Positions 55,136 through 64,000 of a stretch of 64,000 nucleotides of DNA are shown here, piece after piece. Where the stretch lies: contig JAPDOI010000210.1 in assembly GCA_029168955.1 (NCBI GenBank), positions 62,001 to 126,000 of the forward strand, written 5' to 3'. A program made the position numbers and the translations under genes. Each line of letters begins with the position of its first letter. Position 1 is the first letter of the stretch. Origin of the DNA: Aplectana chamaeleonis. Lineage: Eukaryota; Nematoda; Chromadorea; Rhabditida; Cosmocercidae. The notes below the pieces were generated by a model. It was given only the letters and a program-made list of their open reading frames with translations. It searched no databases and had not been told where the DNA came from.

Positions 55136-55906
55136 TTGGTTTGATGCATAAATTTGGAACGGTTTTAATAACGCGTTTTTTTCAGTGAAATCTGGCGTTT
55201 GGTCCTCAATATTTATATAAAAATAATCCTCAATATTCAGTTAAAAATGCGTCGCGAATACCACACTCATATTCGCCATATGATCTACCATTACGAGAAA
55301 GGACAGACCGCAGCCTAGTCATTTCGCGATCTCAACGAACTTTTTGGCAAAGGAACAATTATTTATAGTGCAGTACGGAAGTGGTTTATTCGCTTTGAAT
55401 CAGGTGGCACTAGTTTGGAGTATGAAGAGTGAAGAGGTCGAACATCGGATTTTGATGATCTAGCACTTTTGATAGCCGTAGAGTAGGACGAAAGCCTGAC
55501 AACGCGAACGCAGCCTGAAGACTTTAATAACAATCAATCAACGATCGTTCGACGCCTGAAGAATCTTGGAAAGGTATGGAAATTGGCTTGATGGGCGCCA
55601 CACGAGCTCTCCGACAACAACAGAGCTGAACGCTTTCGAATTTCCACCGATTTGCTGCAGCGAAACCAACAAACACCATTCTAACGCCCATCCACAAGTT
55701 GGGCGCCGTGAGGTCGAATCCATCGCCAATAGGGTATAGGATCTGCTCCCAGATCCGCCGTACACACCGACAGAGGCACCAACGGACTATCATGTCAATC
55801 GTTCTTTGGAAAACTGGCAGAAAAACAAAGTCTACGACGACTTCGATGACTTGGTGACTGATGTCAAAGCGTTGATTGCATCCAGGAATCGTGACTTCTT
55901 CGCACG
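55136..55906 (+). pseudogene. Mariner transposase relic (SETMAR/Hsmar1-like type)
   Basis: Starting at an end-like GGTTTGATGCATAAATTTGG near 55138, the plus strand encodes HIRHMIYHYEKGQTAA, FRDLNELFGKGTIIYSAVRK, WFIRFESGGTSLEYEE, NNNQSTIVRRLKNLGKVWKL and WAPHELSDNNRAERFRISTD. These are the paired HTH motifs and linker of mariner transposases. Several stops interrupt it. The catalytic half is lost or too decayed; it ends where another TA-flanked element starts. Confidence 0.8.
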
Positions 55907-55908
55907 TA

Positions 55909-56829
55909 CAGGGTGTTTCATAATTATTGGCGCGCAGATATTGACGTGTTTCTCGAACCCTACCCTGGATTATGAGAATAATCGAAATGGATACATTTAT
56001 TTATACTAGCGTTAACACAGAACAGTGGTTAGATCTGGAAATATCCGCCATCTGTTCGAATATCGGCTCCAAGAAGTCTTAGAAAGATGTCGCAGCAGTC
56101 ACGGAGGTAGTCGTTATTCATTTCATCCAAAGCTTCCCTCAAAACAGATTCCAGTGGACCAGTTTTGCATTTCAAGGATCGCAGATATCAGACTCCATCA
56201 GGATCACATTAGAAAGTTTAGTGGATGCCGGTCCGACGAGCAGGACCGCAATTCTTCGTGCGCGTTTGACTCAGGGTAGCACACTTCGACAGCACTCTTG
56301 GATTGCTTTCTCTTTGTGTGCTTATCCACGGCATAGTGTGAGGCAGCAGAGTCTGCTGCCGCATCGGAAAGTTATATATAGCGGTTCAAAACAATCTCTA
56401 GACTCGTTGTCCTGCTAACGTCCTTGTTGGATTTTCGCGTCAGAAACCACGAAAACGGCGGAGTCCCACTTTCGCTGGCGCTGACTCCCAAAACTATCAA
56501 GGAAGTCGTTTGAGCAGTCCAATCAGTGCCATCTTCTCACAGTAAGACCTCATTGGTTCTTCTAGCTGCTATTCAGTCGTTTTCGCATTTCTTTATCAAT
56601 TTCAGACTGATGATTTGTTCCATCTAAAAGCGCCATGACGCAATGCGTGACTCCTGTGCAACGGTGCATGAGCTTCCTGAAATTTCGGTCTCCATTCAGC
56701 TTCTTGTCGGCGGACACCAGATGGGTCTGCTCTAGATGGTGTGAACAAAGATTCAGCTCTTTCCTGACGACTTTTCAGATGGATCCAGACCACAGATTCC
56801 TTTCTCTAGCTATCCACTTCATCCACAGT
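55909..56829 (-). mobile_element. Degenerate Tc1/mariner element, CAGGGTGTTTCA end, copy 2 (truncated)
   Basis: It begins at TA (55907-55908) with CAGGGTGTTTCATAATTATT and is collinear with 11787-12700. On the minus strand, LREALDEMNNDYLRDCCDIF and LLGADIRTDGGYF resemble a mariner/Tc1 transposase C-terminus (near 55900-56150). RQEAEWRPKFQEAH is near 56700. The right end is missing; family K sequence starts there. Confidence 0.75.
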
Positions 56830-57143
56830 GAAATGATAGGCGAGAAGGATCCTAGGCTCCCAGTGTCGAAAGACGCGGTAGAAAATGAGCCAGGAGCGGC
56901 AAAATAACGGCTGCAAACAAGCGTTTTGGTGCCCCAGACACGCCTCGTGCCTCAGATCCGCCCCTCAAAAAGAACAAATGAAGACTCAGATTAAAGGAAT
57001 GATCAAGTCAAGGAAGTGCTGATAAGTGAGCTGATCGCTTCATTGCACTGATAGGTATCATACTTCTAACGGTCAATTCCTCCACGCTCAAAAATCAACG
57101 TAAACAAAGGAGGGCCTATTTTTGCCCAAAAACTCGTCTTTCG
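56830..57143. repeat. Family K repeat, inverted copy of the window start
   Basis: This is the inverse of bases 1-320. Shared blocks include GGATCCTAGGCT/AGCCTAGGATCC, CAAGCG, AGACACGCCT/AGGCGTGTCT and CGTAAACAAG. It ends about where window coverage of the other copy stops, so the true element may be longer. Confidence 0.75.
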
Positions 57144-57599
57144 TGTCCTTTTTAAGCATGCCTTCCCACATGCACGTACATATGTCTAGGCTTACCCTCG
57201 TTATGACGAAAGTCAGCAAGAGCCTAGGAGAAAAACACAGAAGAAACTTAAAACCGGCCATCAGTAGAATCACTACGCCCGTGCATGTAGTTTTTCTCCT
57301 CGATTAACAGGAATTTTTTTTCCATGAGCACTGACTATTTTGAAGAGAACGAGCTATAGGCTTGGGATAGATGAAGCCCGACGTGTGTGAACAAAGTTGT
57401 GAATTAGGCAACTGTTATAGTCAAAAAAAATTGCCCCATTCCAGTGGTTACCGTCGGACTCTCAGTTTTGAAGACACAGTTGTCACGAAGACCTACCCAT
57501 CAGACTCTCTACCAGAACAAAAAAAGTCGAAACTTTCCAAGGAAGGCCCTGCCTCCGATGAAGCGGTAGACTAAATGCGCAAAAGCTCGGGATTTCGTT
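57144..57599. other. No feature recognised inside the foldback-like element
   Basis: Two small open frames (57122-57307 and 57371-57574) have no recognisable motif. Confidence 0.45.
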
Positions 57600-58602
57600 G
57601 TTAACTAAGCACGTGCACTTGCTTATGTACAACTCTCACGAGTTCACCTGCGCACAGAGCGCGGGCGATTGCGTACTGATCCCGCACACGTGCGTTCCGA
57701 CCGCGCAGACCGACAAACCGATCTCAACGAGTAATTTGCTTGCGTACTGAACGCACGCTATTGCGTGCGTTCAGTACGTGTACGTGTTTACGTGTTCAGT
57801 AGTGTTTTCGTTCGTTTCGCGAACACTTGCGTACCAACCGCACAGAGTGAAAAACTGATTTCATCGACCAGTTTGTTTGCGTACTGAAAGCGGTCGATTG
57901 CGTACTGAACGCGCACACCTGCGTACCGACCGCGCAGACCCACAAACCAATCTCAACGAGTAATTTGCTTGCGCACTGAACGCGGGCGATTGCGTACTGA
58001 ACGCGAACACTTGAGTACCGACCGCGCACACCCACAAACCAATCTCAACGAGTAATTTGCTTGCGCACTGAACGCGGGCGATTGCGTACTGAACGCGAAC
58101 ACTTGCGTTCCAACCGCACAGACTGACGAATGGATCTCACCGACCAGTCTGCTTGCGTGCTGAACGCGGGCGATTGGGTACTGAACGGGATCACTTGCGT
58201 ACCGACCGCGCAGACCGACAAACCAATCTCAAAGAGCCATTTGCTTGCGTACTGAACGCGAGAAATTGCGTACCGACCGCGCGAACTGAAAGAACGACCT
58301 CACCGACCAGTTTTCGAGCGTGCTGAACGCGGACAGTTGCGTACCGAACACGACCACTTGCGTACTAACTGCGTGTGCTCACGTACTGACCGCGCGCAAA
58401 GATGAATGCGCGCGGTCAGTACGTCGCTATGGATTTCCGCGAGCGGTTGGTACGCAGCACAGGCGTATCGACCGCGTGCACTATTTCGTTTGCGCCGTCA
58501 GTACGCAAATGCGCGCGTTTGGTACGAAATGCATTTTTTGTCCGCGGTCAGTACGATAGTGACACGCGGTCGGTACGAAACGCGATTTTTCGCCCGCGGT
58601 TT
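57600..58602. repeat. Minisatellite, right arm, with a 92-bp higher-order period
   Basis: In inverse orientation the units again read CGCGGTCGGTACGCA or CGCGTTCAGTACGCA. A higher-order block containing TCTCAACGAGTAATTTGC recurs at about 57722, 57859 (variant), 57951, 58043, 58135 (variant) and 58228 (variant), giving a 92-bp period. From 58380 on, units appear in the forward sense as well. Confidence 0.9.
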
Positions 58603-58625
58603 GTCCACCCCATTGTCTGAGCATA

Positions 58626-59949
58626 TGTATATGTAGAGAAGAATCTGAAGACCCAACTTTGCAACGTCCTAAACAGTGAACTTAATGCTGTTAATCGTAC
58701 GGAGTGTAAGCGTATCGTACAAGCCGCACGAGATCCTATGGCACCTGAAGCAGTGTATCGGTTTAGAAGACATTCCGCTTCACCAAACGCAAGCCAACAG
58801 GATCAGTGGACCCGAAACAAGCCACTCCGAACGCATGGAGCGAAATCGACAGCAGCGTACTCTACCAGCTCACCGACAGCCTTTAACGGGAACTATTGAA
58901 GTGTATTTCACATGATGATGCTGGCCCTTCGTACTGGCCATGCTCTGCTGATGTTTCTCGCATAATGACTTATACATTTTCAAGGTCTATTAAGTATCTG
59001 GATGCTTACATATTACGCTTGGGAATATTAGAATCCCTATAGGTGAGGTCCAAGTGGAGAAGTCGAGAAAAAAACCGGATACTCCGTTTTTTTTTGGTAC
59101 TTACATATATGGCACACTAAATAAATCAAAAGCTATTGACACTACTAGATTTTATGTTGAACCTTGTGGTCCTAAGCGCAACTTGTAGGCTATAGTATAG
59201 CGTTTTCTGGGATGAACCGATGTCCAAGGCTATGATCGCTTGCTTCCTCATGGGTTGTCGTCGGCTGACATTGATAGCAGACCAGCGCCGTCCGGCCGTC
59301 TGACTAGACACCACACACTCTTTCCTATCAATGTCAAACCGGGCAAGGTCCATTTTCTGACCATCCACTGATATCGCTTGCTTTTCCTCACACCCATACG
59401 CTTCATTGTTCCCCGACTTACTCTACAATCTCAAATTTCAAAGATTTCCTTATAAGGCGAAATGCCGTATTGCTCATTACGTTTTGAAAATGACACTAGG
59501 GCGTTTTGGAAACTCGGTGCACTGCACTTTACTGGATCACTGTCGTTAATGTACATTCAGAAGAAAACATCCCACAAAGTGCAAGAAATTATATCTGAAG
59601 AACTTTTATTCGGTTCGATCTATTATCGGTGGGATAGTGCCTCCAGAGACAGTTCCGAACGCATCAGTTCCTCTCCGCCTTACCCGTCGGTGACGCTTTG
59701 AATCCGTGTTTGACCGTTTTTACCCCAATCTCATTAGGTCACACTTCATCCAAAATTCATTGGCTTATCGGAACCTGGAGAACTTTGGATAGTCTCAGAC
59801 GTTTGAAGGGAAATTTTTCCCACTGGGGGAAAAGAATTGGGGGAACGTCTCGCATCCGTGCTATATTCGATAGGGACCTGCTAGAGTAAGTGTGATTACT
59901 AAGAGTAATGGTATCTCATCGATGATTTCACATTGAACGCGCCTATTTC
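58626..59949. other. No gene supported; one open stretch noted
   Basis: A plus-strand frame of 89 codons is open from about 58632 to a stop near 58900 (ECKRIVQAARDPMAPEAVYR within it), just outside the foldback-like element. It has no recognisable domain; an exon is possible but unproven. Frames at 59126-59889 also lack recognisable domains. Confidence 0.35.
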
Positions 59950-60670
59950 AACTTCCAAATAATGAAGTGCGTCTTCGAATAAATTTTTATTCATAAATCT
60001 GTCCATTCATTAATTTAGTTCCTTTTTTAAATATTTATTTATTTATTTAAATAAATGATTATTTTATCATATTTTTATTCAGTTACACAAGTGCTCCTCT
60101 GTTGGTCTCATCATCCATTTATGGATGTTTTTAATTATTTAATTATTTATTTTTATTCATCAATTCAATAATTTATTTCCCGAATTACTTACTTATTTAT
60201 TTTCTTATTTAGTTATTCATTCAATTATTTGTTTGCTTATCTACTTTTTTAATTATTTGATTATTTATTTATTCATTTAATTACTTATCCATCTATTTAC
60301 ATAATTCGTTATTTATTTAGTCATTCATTCATTCATTTATTCAGTTATTCATTCATTTATTTGTTAATTGATTCACTTATTTATTCATTTCTTTTGCTAC
60401 TGACTTATTTATTTTTATTTATTTTTATTTTTTGATTATATTTTGTTATCTATTCATTTGTTCATCTATTTCTTGACTTACTATGTTTTTCTATTAATTA
60501 GTTTGATTATTGATTTAATAATTCAACTTATTCATTTATTTATTTGTTTATTTATTGATTTATTTGTTTGCTTATTTATTTTTATTTATTTAAACTATTC
60601 ATCTATTTATATACTTTGTTTGATATTTGTTTATTCAATAATTCATTAACATATTTATCCATTTATTTAC
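59950..60670. repeat. ATTT/ATTC-rich low-complexity tract
   Basis: About 700 bp dominated by imperfect TTTA and TTCA tetranucleotides (ATTTATTTATT, CATTCATTCATT). The hydrophobic open frame at 60443-60649 is a translation of the tetranucleotide repeat. It lies directly upstream of the partial gene. Confidence 0.9.
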
Positions 60671-60762
60671 ATTTGAATCCGGCATGAGAGCAGAAAACCT
60701 CACCAGAATCACGCACACACCTTGAGGGGATCGGCTGTTCTCTAGCGATAATCAATTGTTTC

Positions 60763-60777
60763 CCGTATCGGATACGG
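60763..60777. promoter_or_regulatory. Small palindrome upstream of the gene
   Basis: CCGTATC and GATACGG flank a single G about 135 bp before the ATG. It could be a factor-binding site in the promoter of the partial gene, but this is only a symmetry observation. Confidence 0.2.
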
Positions 60778-60901
60778 CTATCCGTTCGTTCCATCCTATC
60801 CTCCTCACCGATCACCTTTCTGTCTCAAAGCTGTGTGACTGATCTCATTGATCCATACAACCCTTGGGTTTGTTTTTGACCTTTCAAAATAAAAATTTCG
60901 C

Positions 60902-60909
60902 AATTTCAG
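60902..60909 (+). promoter_or_regulatory. Probable spliced-leader trans-splice acceptor
   Basis: AATTTCAG ends two bases before the ATG at 60912, preceded by an A/T-rich stretch. Nematode SL1 acceptors have the TTTCAG consensus and often lie within a few bases of the start codon. This supports the start chosen for the gene. Confidence 0.55.
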
Positions 60910-60911
60910 TC

Positions 60912-61163
60912 ATGTTACGCGCTGGACGCGTGTTCCTACGAGCCTCCCGCACGGTCACCACCAAAAAGCCCATCACCAATCAGGTTACTCGAATATGCGA
61001 AAACTTTCAAAGAAAACCAATTTTTCAGAGAAAACTTTCCAAGTTTCCAGATTCCGCTCAGCCGCCGCCCGGCTTCGTCGGTAACAATTCCAGAAGCTCA
61101 TGCAGTAACACCAATTCCATCAATGGGAGTGACAGCCGTCGGGGATTCAAACGGAAATTTCAG
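60912..61163 (+). CDS. First two exons of a probable mitochondrially targeted protein (partial gene)
   Basis: Exon 1 (60912-60983) encodes 24 residues beginning MLRAGRVFLRASRTVTTKK. It is rich in Arg, Lys, Ser and Thr with no acidic residue, as in mitochondrial presequences, and ends CAG followed by GTTACT. A 67-bp intron, short as usual in nematodes, ends TTTCCAG at 61050. Exon 2 (61051-61163) continues in phase as IPLSRRPASSVTIPEAHAV and TPIPSMGVTAVGDSNGNF, ending at a donor GTACGC. An alternative acceptor at 61028 gives a Ser/Asn-rich reading that looks less protein-like. The remaining exons are not found; the next intron contains the MITE at 61301-62388. I cannot name the protein. It is the only plausible host gene here. 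Confidence 0.55.
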
Positions 61164-61300
61164 GTACGCATTCATGATATTTTTGTGTATCGTTCACATT
61201 TACTCTTACATACATCATTACCTGATTATTTATTCAAAATCTTGCTTAATGGTACGAATTTACATCTTCAAATTTTTTTTAGAAAATATCTTTCATCTAA

Positions 61301-62388
61301 CAAGGGAACCACTATAAGTCATGGTAACCATTCCAAATGAACTGTACTTTTCTAATATCATTTTTGGACGAAAATCTCGAATATGCCTATCGCAGCTGCC
61401 TAGACCCACTCTGAAAAAAGTTATGAGCGTTTTTAAAGCTTCGCGGCAAGGTAAGGATACTCCCCCCTTGAAAATTTTATGGGTGTTTTTAAATTTTTCA
61501 CCGGATTTTGCTAAAAACACGTATGTAGAGGTGATCTGAGGTGCTGAACACGAATCAGGGGTTCGCTTGTCGAAAGTTCGAGGTTTAGTGCGGCTTACGG
61601 TAGGTAACATGCCATTTAGGAGGCTAGACCTAACTTAGGAACTCGAAATCGACAAATGGACATCGAATTCGTATTCAGCACCCCAAATAACCCCACATAG
61701 AAACTTAAAGACAAACCTGAGACTTTGACCAAACTACCGTATACCCACCGTAATCTACCGTAACCTGTCAAAAATCGATTAACTTACATCAGATTCGTGT
61801 TGAGCACTCCAAATAGCCCCCAGAAGAACGATTTGAGCCACATCTGTCGCCACATTCCGGAAATCGTCAAAAGTCGATTTCGCCGTCAATTTTTTTCTGC
61901 CGGTGGCAAGATCTGAACAAATTTAATCGAAAACTCTGGAAAAACGACAAACGAACCTCAGATTCGTGATCAGCACCCCCAAATAACCTTCCAGGGCGAG
62001 TTTTAAGTCAAATCTGGAATATTTTCCTAAAACGCTTCGAGAGCATTCTAACTGCTATTGATAAACGCCCAACCGAAAATCCGTACAAGTCCAATACGCT
62101 GTCAGTCTGCGCAAAGTTTGGAAAATATTCCTTCACCCAAACTTTGCCTAGGGGGGTAGTTTTGGACGCTGAACACGATTATGAGGTCTGTTTCCGGATT
62201 TTCTTAGAAATAATGCGCTTTTTGGAGGGTGCAATAAGTACGAAAATCAGAGAGAAACACGCCTATAACTTCTTCCAGAAGGGATCTAGGCAGCTGCGAT
62301 GGGCATATTCGGACTTTTCGTCCGAAAATGGTCTTAGAAAATTACATTTCATTTTGAATGGTTACTATGACTTATAGCTGTTCCCTTG
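61301..62388. mobile_element. PIF/Harbinger-like MITE, CCACTAT-end type, in the presumed intron
   Basis: Perfect TAA duplication at 61298-61300 and 62389-62391. The left end is CAAGGGAACCACTATAAGTC; the right end is the inverse of CAAGGGAACAGCTATAAGTC, with about 130 bp of terminal similarity. The body is collinear with 47131-48137. Length 1088 bp, non-coding. Confidence 0.95.
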
Positions 62389-62391
62389 TAA

Positions 62392-62639
62392 GCGCAGTAC
62401 AATATAATCCATAATAGGTTTGTTTTGATGATTAGGCGTTTATATTTAACCAAAAGTAATGATGCAATGAATATCAATACATAGCTATATATGTAAATGA
62501 TAATAAAATTTTAATAATATCAGATGTGAATGCATCCGCCCTAACCTCAGACATATCATTTTAGTAACAACTCTGAAGTTTCTCAACAGCCTCGAAACAC
62601 AAGGAGCGGGAGTGATGTATAGAAGCATATTTCAACTTG
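62392..62639. other. AT-rich spacer
   Basis: No feature recognised; it may be intronic if the gene continues to the right. Confidence 0.4.
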
Positions 62640-63450
62640 TTTTAAACTCTCTTTAATTACTTGATGCCCATATACTCACAAACTACATACTTGCTTCCAA
62701 GCACACAGTCGTTACGTATTACCCAAAAAGTTATACATATCCTTTCATCTAATCGTTACTTATTCACCGCTTTTATACTTCTTTCCAACAGCTTGTTACA
62801 AAGTTGCCAACAAGCTGGTAATGTCCGGTCAACTGCTTGTTACCCACTTACGTACTAGCAAGTTTTATTCTTCGTTTTAGCTACATACTTATAACCCTTT
62901 CAGCAACAAGTTATACACTTGGCTTCAATTACTTGCTACCCATTACAAAAAGTAGTACACTTTTTTTCAGCTACTTGTTATCCACTTGCATATTATTTGC
63001 ATACTTTCTCCAACAACTTGTTACCGAGTTATTTGCCGATGAGACATACACTTTCTTCCAACCTTTTGTCACCCTTTTACCCAAGAATACTTCCTCTTAA
63101 TCACTAGTTTCCCAGTTACTAACAAATCATACACTACTTTCCAATATTTTGTTCTCTGGTTACCAACAAGTTTTGCACTTCCTTTGCAACTATTGTTCCC
63201 ATTTGTGGTATTCGGTGGTTGAAGCGAGACCAAGATTGTTAAAAACCTCTTTATTTGACAAGAGGTTTTTAACAATCTTGGTCTCGCTTCAACCACCGAT
63301 TACCACAAGTGTCAATCAACATGCCAAGATTTATGGAGAGTCGCACGTGGACAATTCTATTGTTCCCATTGTTGCGGACAAGTTATGCACTTTTTTCCAA
63401 CTAGTTTTTATCACAAAACTATTGCGCTCAAAAGTGGAGTAAATATTCTT
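62640..63450. repeat. Degenerate tandem repeat of about 44 bp
   Basis: The motif ACTTGTTACC and its variants recur at about 62792, 62836, 62880, 62932, 62974, 63018 and 63062, mostly 42-44 bp apart. They are linked by CATACT and TTCCAAC blocks. Overlapping open frames follow the repeat and are not genes. Confidence 0.7.
63203..63308. repeat. Near-perfect hairpin with 49-bp arms
   Basis: 63203-63251 and 63260-63308 are inverted copies with one mismatch (40 contiguous perfect pairs), separated by an 8-base loop TATTTGAC. It lies within the 44-bp tandem array. Confidence 0.95.
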
Positions 63451-63557
63451 CAATTTGTTTTAATAATTTACTTGCCTTGTTGACGTTATTGTATTTATGT
63501 ACTCTGAATCGTTCTCGAGTTTTTGATATTTCGCAAAAAGTTTCAGTTAATCACAGA

Positions 63558-64000
63558 GGGACGGGGGGCATGTGGATTAAATCCACAACGCGGGTGTGGC
63601 TAAGGAGCAGTTCGGCTAGCACACGCGACGCGCAACGGAAAAACGCTGTGCGCGCTCATCGTCCTTGGGGCGCGTTAACCAGGGACCTTCGAAAAAAGTA
63701 GTCGTTGTCCCATTGTAGCCGTCCCCCTTTATCATTTTTCGCATTCATTCATGTTTTTTTTTGTTTATAATGTTCTTTTTTAGACGCAATGCTTCTCATA
63801 CCATCTTTTCAATGGAATTCGCACTTTTTATACAAGTTTTTTTTTCAAAGTTCTTTTTGTTTGCTTTTTGGAGCGGAATGAGCAATGATGATATTGATTC
63901 CGACACCGACCCTACGTCTGACACATCAACCTACATGAACAAAATGCAAAAAACCATAAAGGGGAACGGCTAAAATGGGACAACAACAACTTTTTTGAAA
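63558..64000. mobile_element. Foldback element Q with tRNA-like arm ends, copy 2 (cut by window edge)
   Basis: The left arm matches both arms of 21703-22297 (GCGGGTGTGGCTAAGGAGCA, GGGGCGCGTTAACC). The centre from about 63750 matches the inverse of 21906-22130 (TTTTTTAGACGCAATGCTTC, GATTCCGACACCGACCCTA). The second arm begins near 63965 and leaves the window. Confidence 0.85.

Larger units (their letters stand above)
53724..58619. mobile_element. Foldback-like element of 4.9 kb with inverted minisatellite arms
   Basis: Both ends carry the identical 17-mer CAGACAATGGGGTGGAC in inverted orientation (53724-53740 and 58603-58619). Just inside, each side has an array of a 21-bp unit (core CGCGGTCGGTACGCA), forward on the left and inverted on the right. 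Flanks AGCACA (53718-53723) and AGCATA (58620-58625) suggest a 6-bp duplication with one difference. The middle (54.5-57.6 kb) holds other inserted elements and no recognisable transposase of its own. The architecture resembles Drosophila FB and some other tandem-array-armed elements. Confidence 0.7.

Noticed and set aside
59126..59368. Minus-strand frame with a passing likeness to a C-type lectin domain
   Set aside because: The spacing and cysteines of that fold are missing; the resemblance rests on a few residues.
60443..60649. Very hydrophobic 68-codon frame that looks like a membrane protein
   Set aside because: It is the translation of an ATTT/ATTC low-complexity tract.
62640..63450. 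Regularly spaced repeat units examined as a CRISPR-like array
   Set aside because: Units are diverged, there are no unique spacers of constant length and the setting is eukaryotic; it is a degenerate tandem repeat.

Overview
This window looks like repeat-rich intergenic DNA from a nematode, most likely a parasitic clade V (strongylid or hookworm-like) species. The reasons are RTE-type and CR1/jockey-type LINE relics, many TA- and TTAA-flanked DNA transposons, a mariner transposase close to the hookworm 'bandit'/Hsmar1 group, and one gene start with a nematode-style trans-splice acceptor (ATTTCAG) two bases before the ATG. The species assignment is inference. Almost every longer open frame is a transposon relic, a minisatellite artefact or chance.

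Layout. 0-5 kb: a TTAA element end, a foldback MITE, and an RTE-like LINE with two internal tandem duplications. 5-13 kb: mostly unrecognised sequence, a TTAA MITE, a minus-strand LINE 3' relic and a degenerate Tc1/mariner element. 13-23 kb: a large foldback, a chain of three TTAA MITEs, an internally deleted mariner, a foldback TTAA element, a MITE nested in a MITE, and a tRNA-like foldback element. 23.5-29.1 kb: a 5.6 kb hAT-type element (8-bp target duplication) inserted in a LINE fragment; it carries a palindrome with a nested MITE, a nearly intact DD34D mariner and a hairpin Tc1-like element. 29.7-35.2 kb: a CR1/jockey-like LINE split by a hairpin MITE, a second copy of the first LINE split by a 400-bp hairpin, and a 156-bp tandem repeat. 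35.5-49.2 kb: four copies of a PIF/Harbinger-like family (CAAGGGAA ends, 3-bp TNA duplications) and a fifth related element nested inside one of them; one copy sits inside a mariner. TTAA and foldback MITEs lie between them. 50-53.7 kb: two TTAA MITEs sharing one TTAA, then LINE relics in both orientations. 53.7-58.6 kb: a 4.9 kb foldback-like element whose arms are inverted arrays of a 21-bp minisatellite. 59.9-64 kb: an ATTT-rich tract, the first two exons of a probable mitochondrially targeted protein gene with a Harbinger MITE in its intron, a 44-bp tandem array containing a near-perfect hairpin, and a second copy of the tRNA-like foldback element.

The only likely host gene is the partial one near 60.9-61.2 kb. 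The rest records layered insertions. In several cases the host sequence on both sides of an insertion rejoins exactly, so the order of events can be read directly. All coordinates, end sequences and target duplications were read by eye; no alignment or database search was run.
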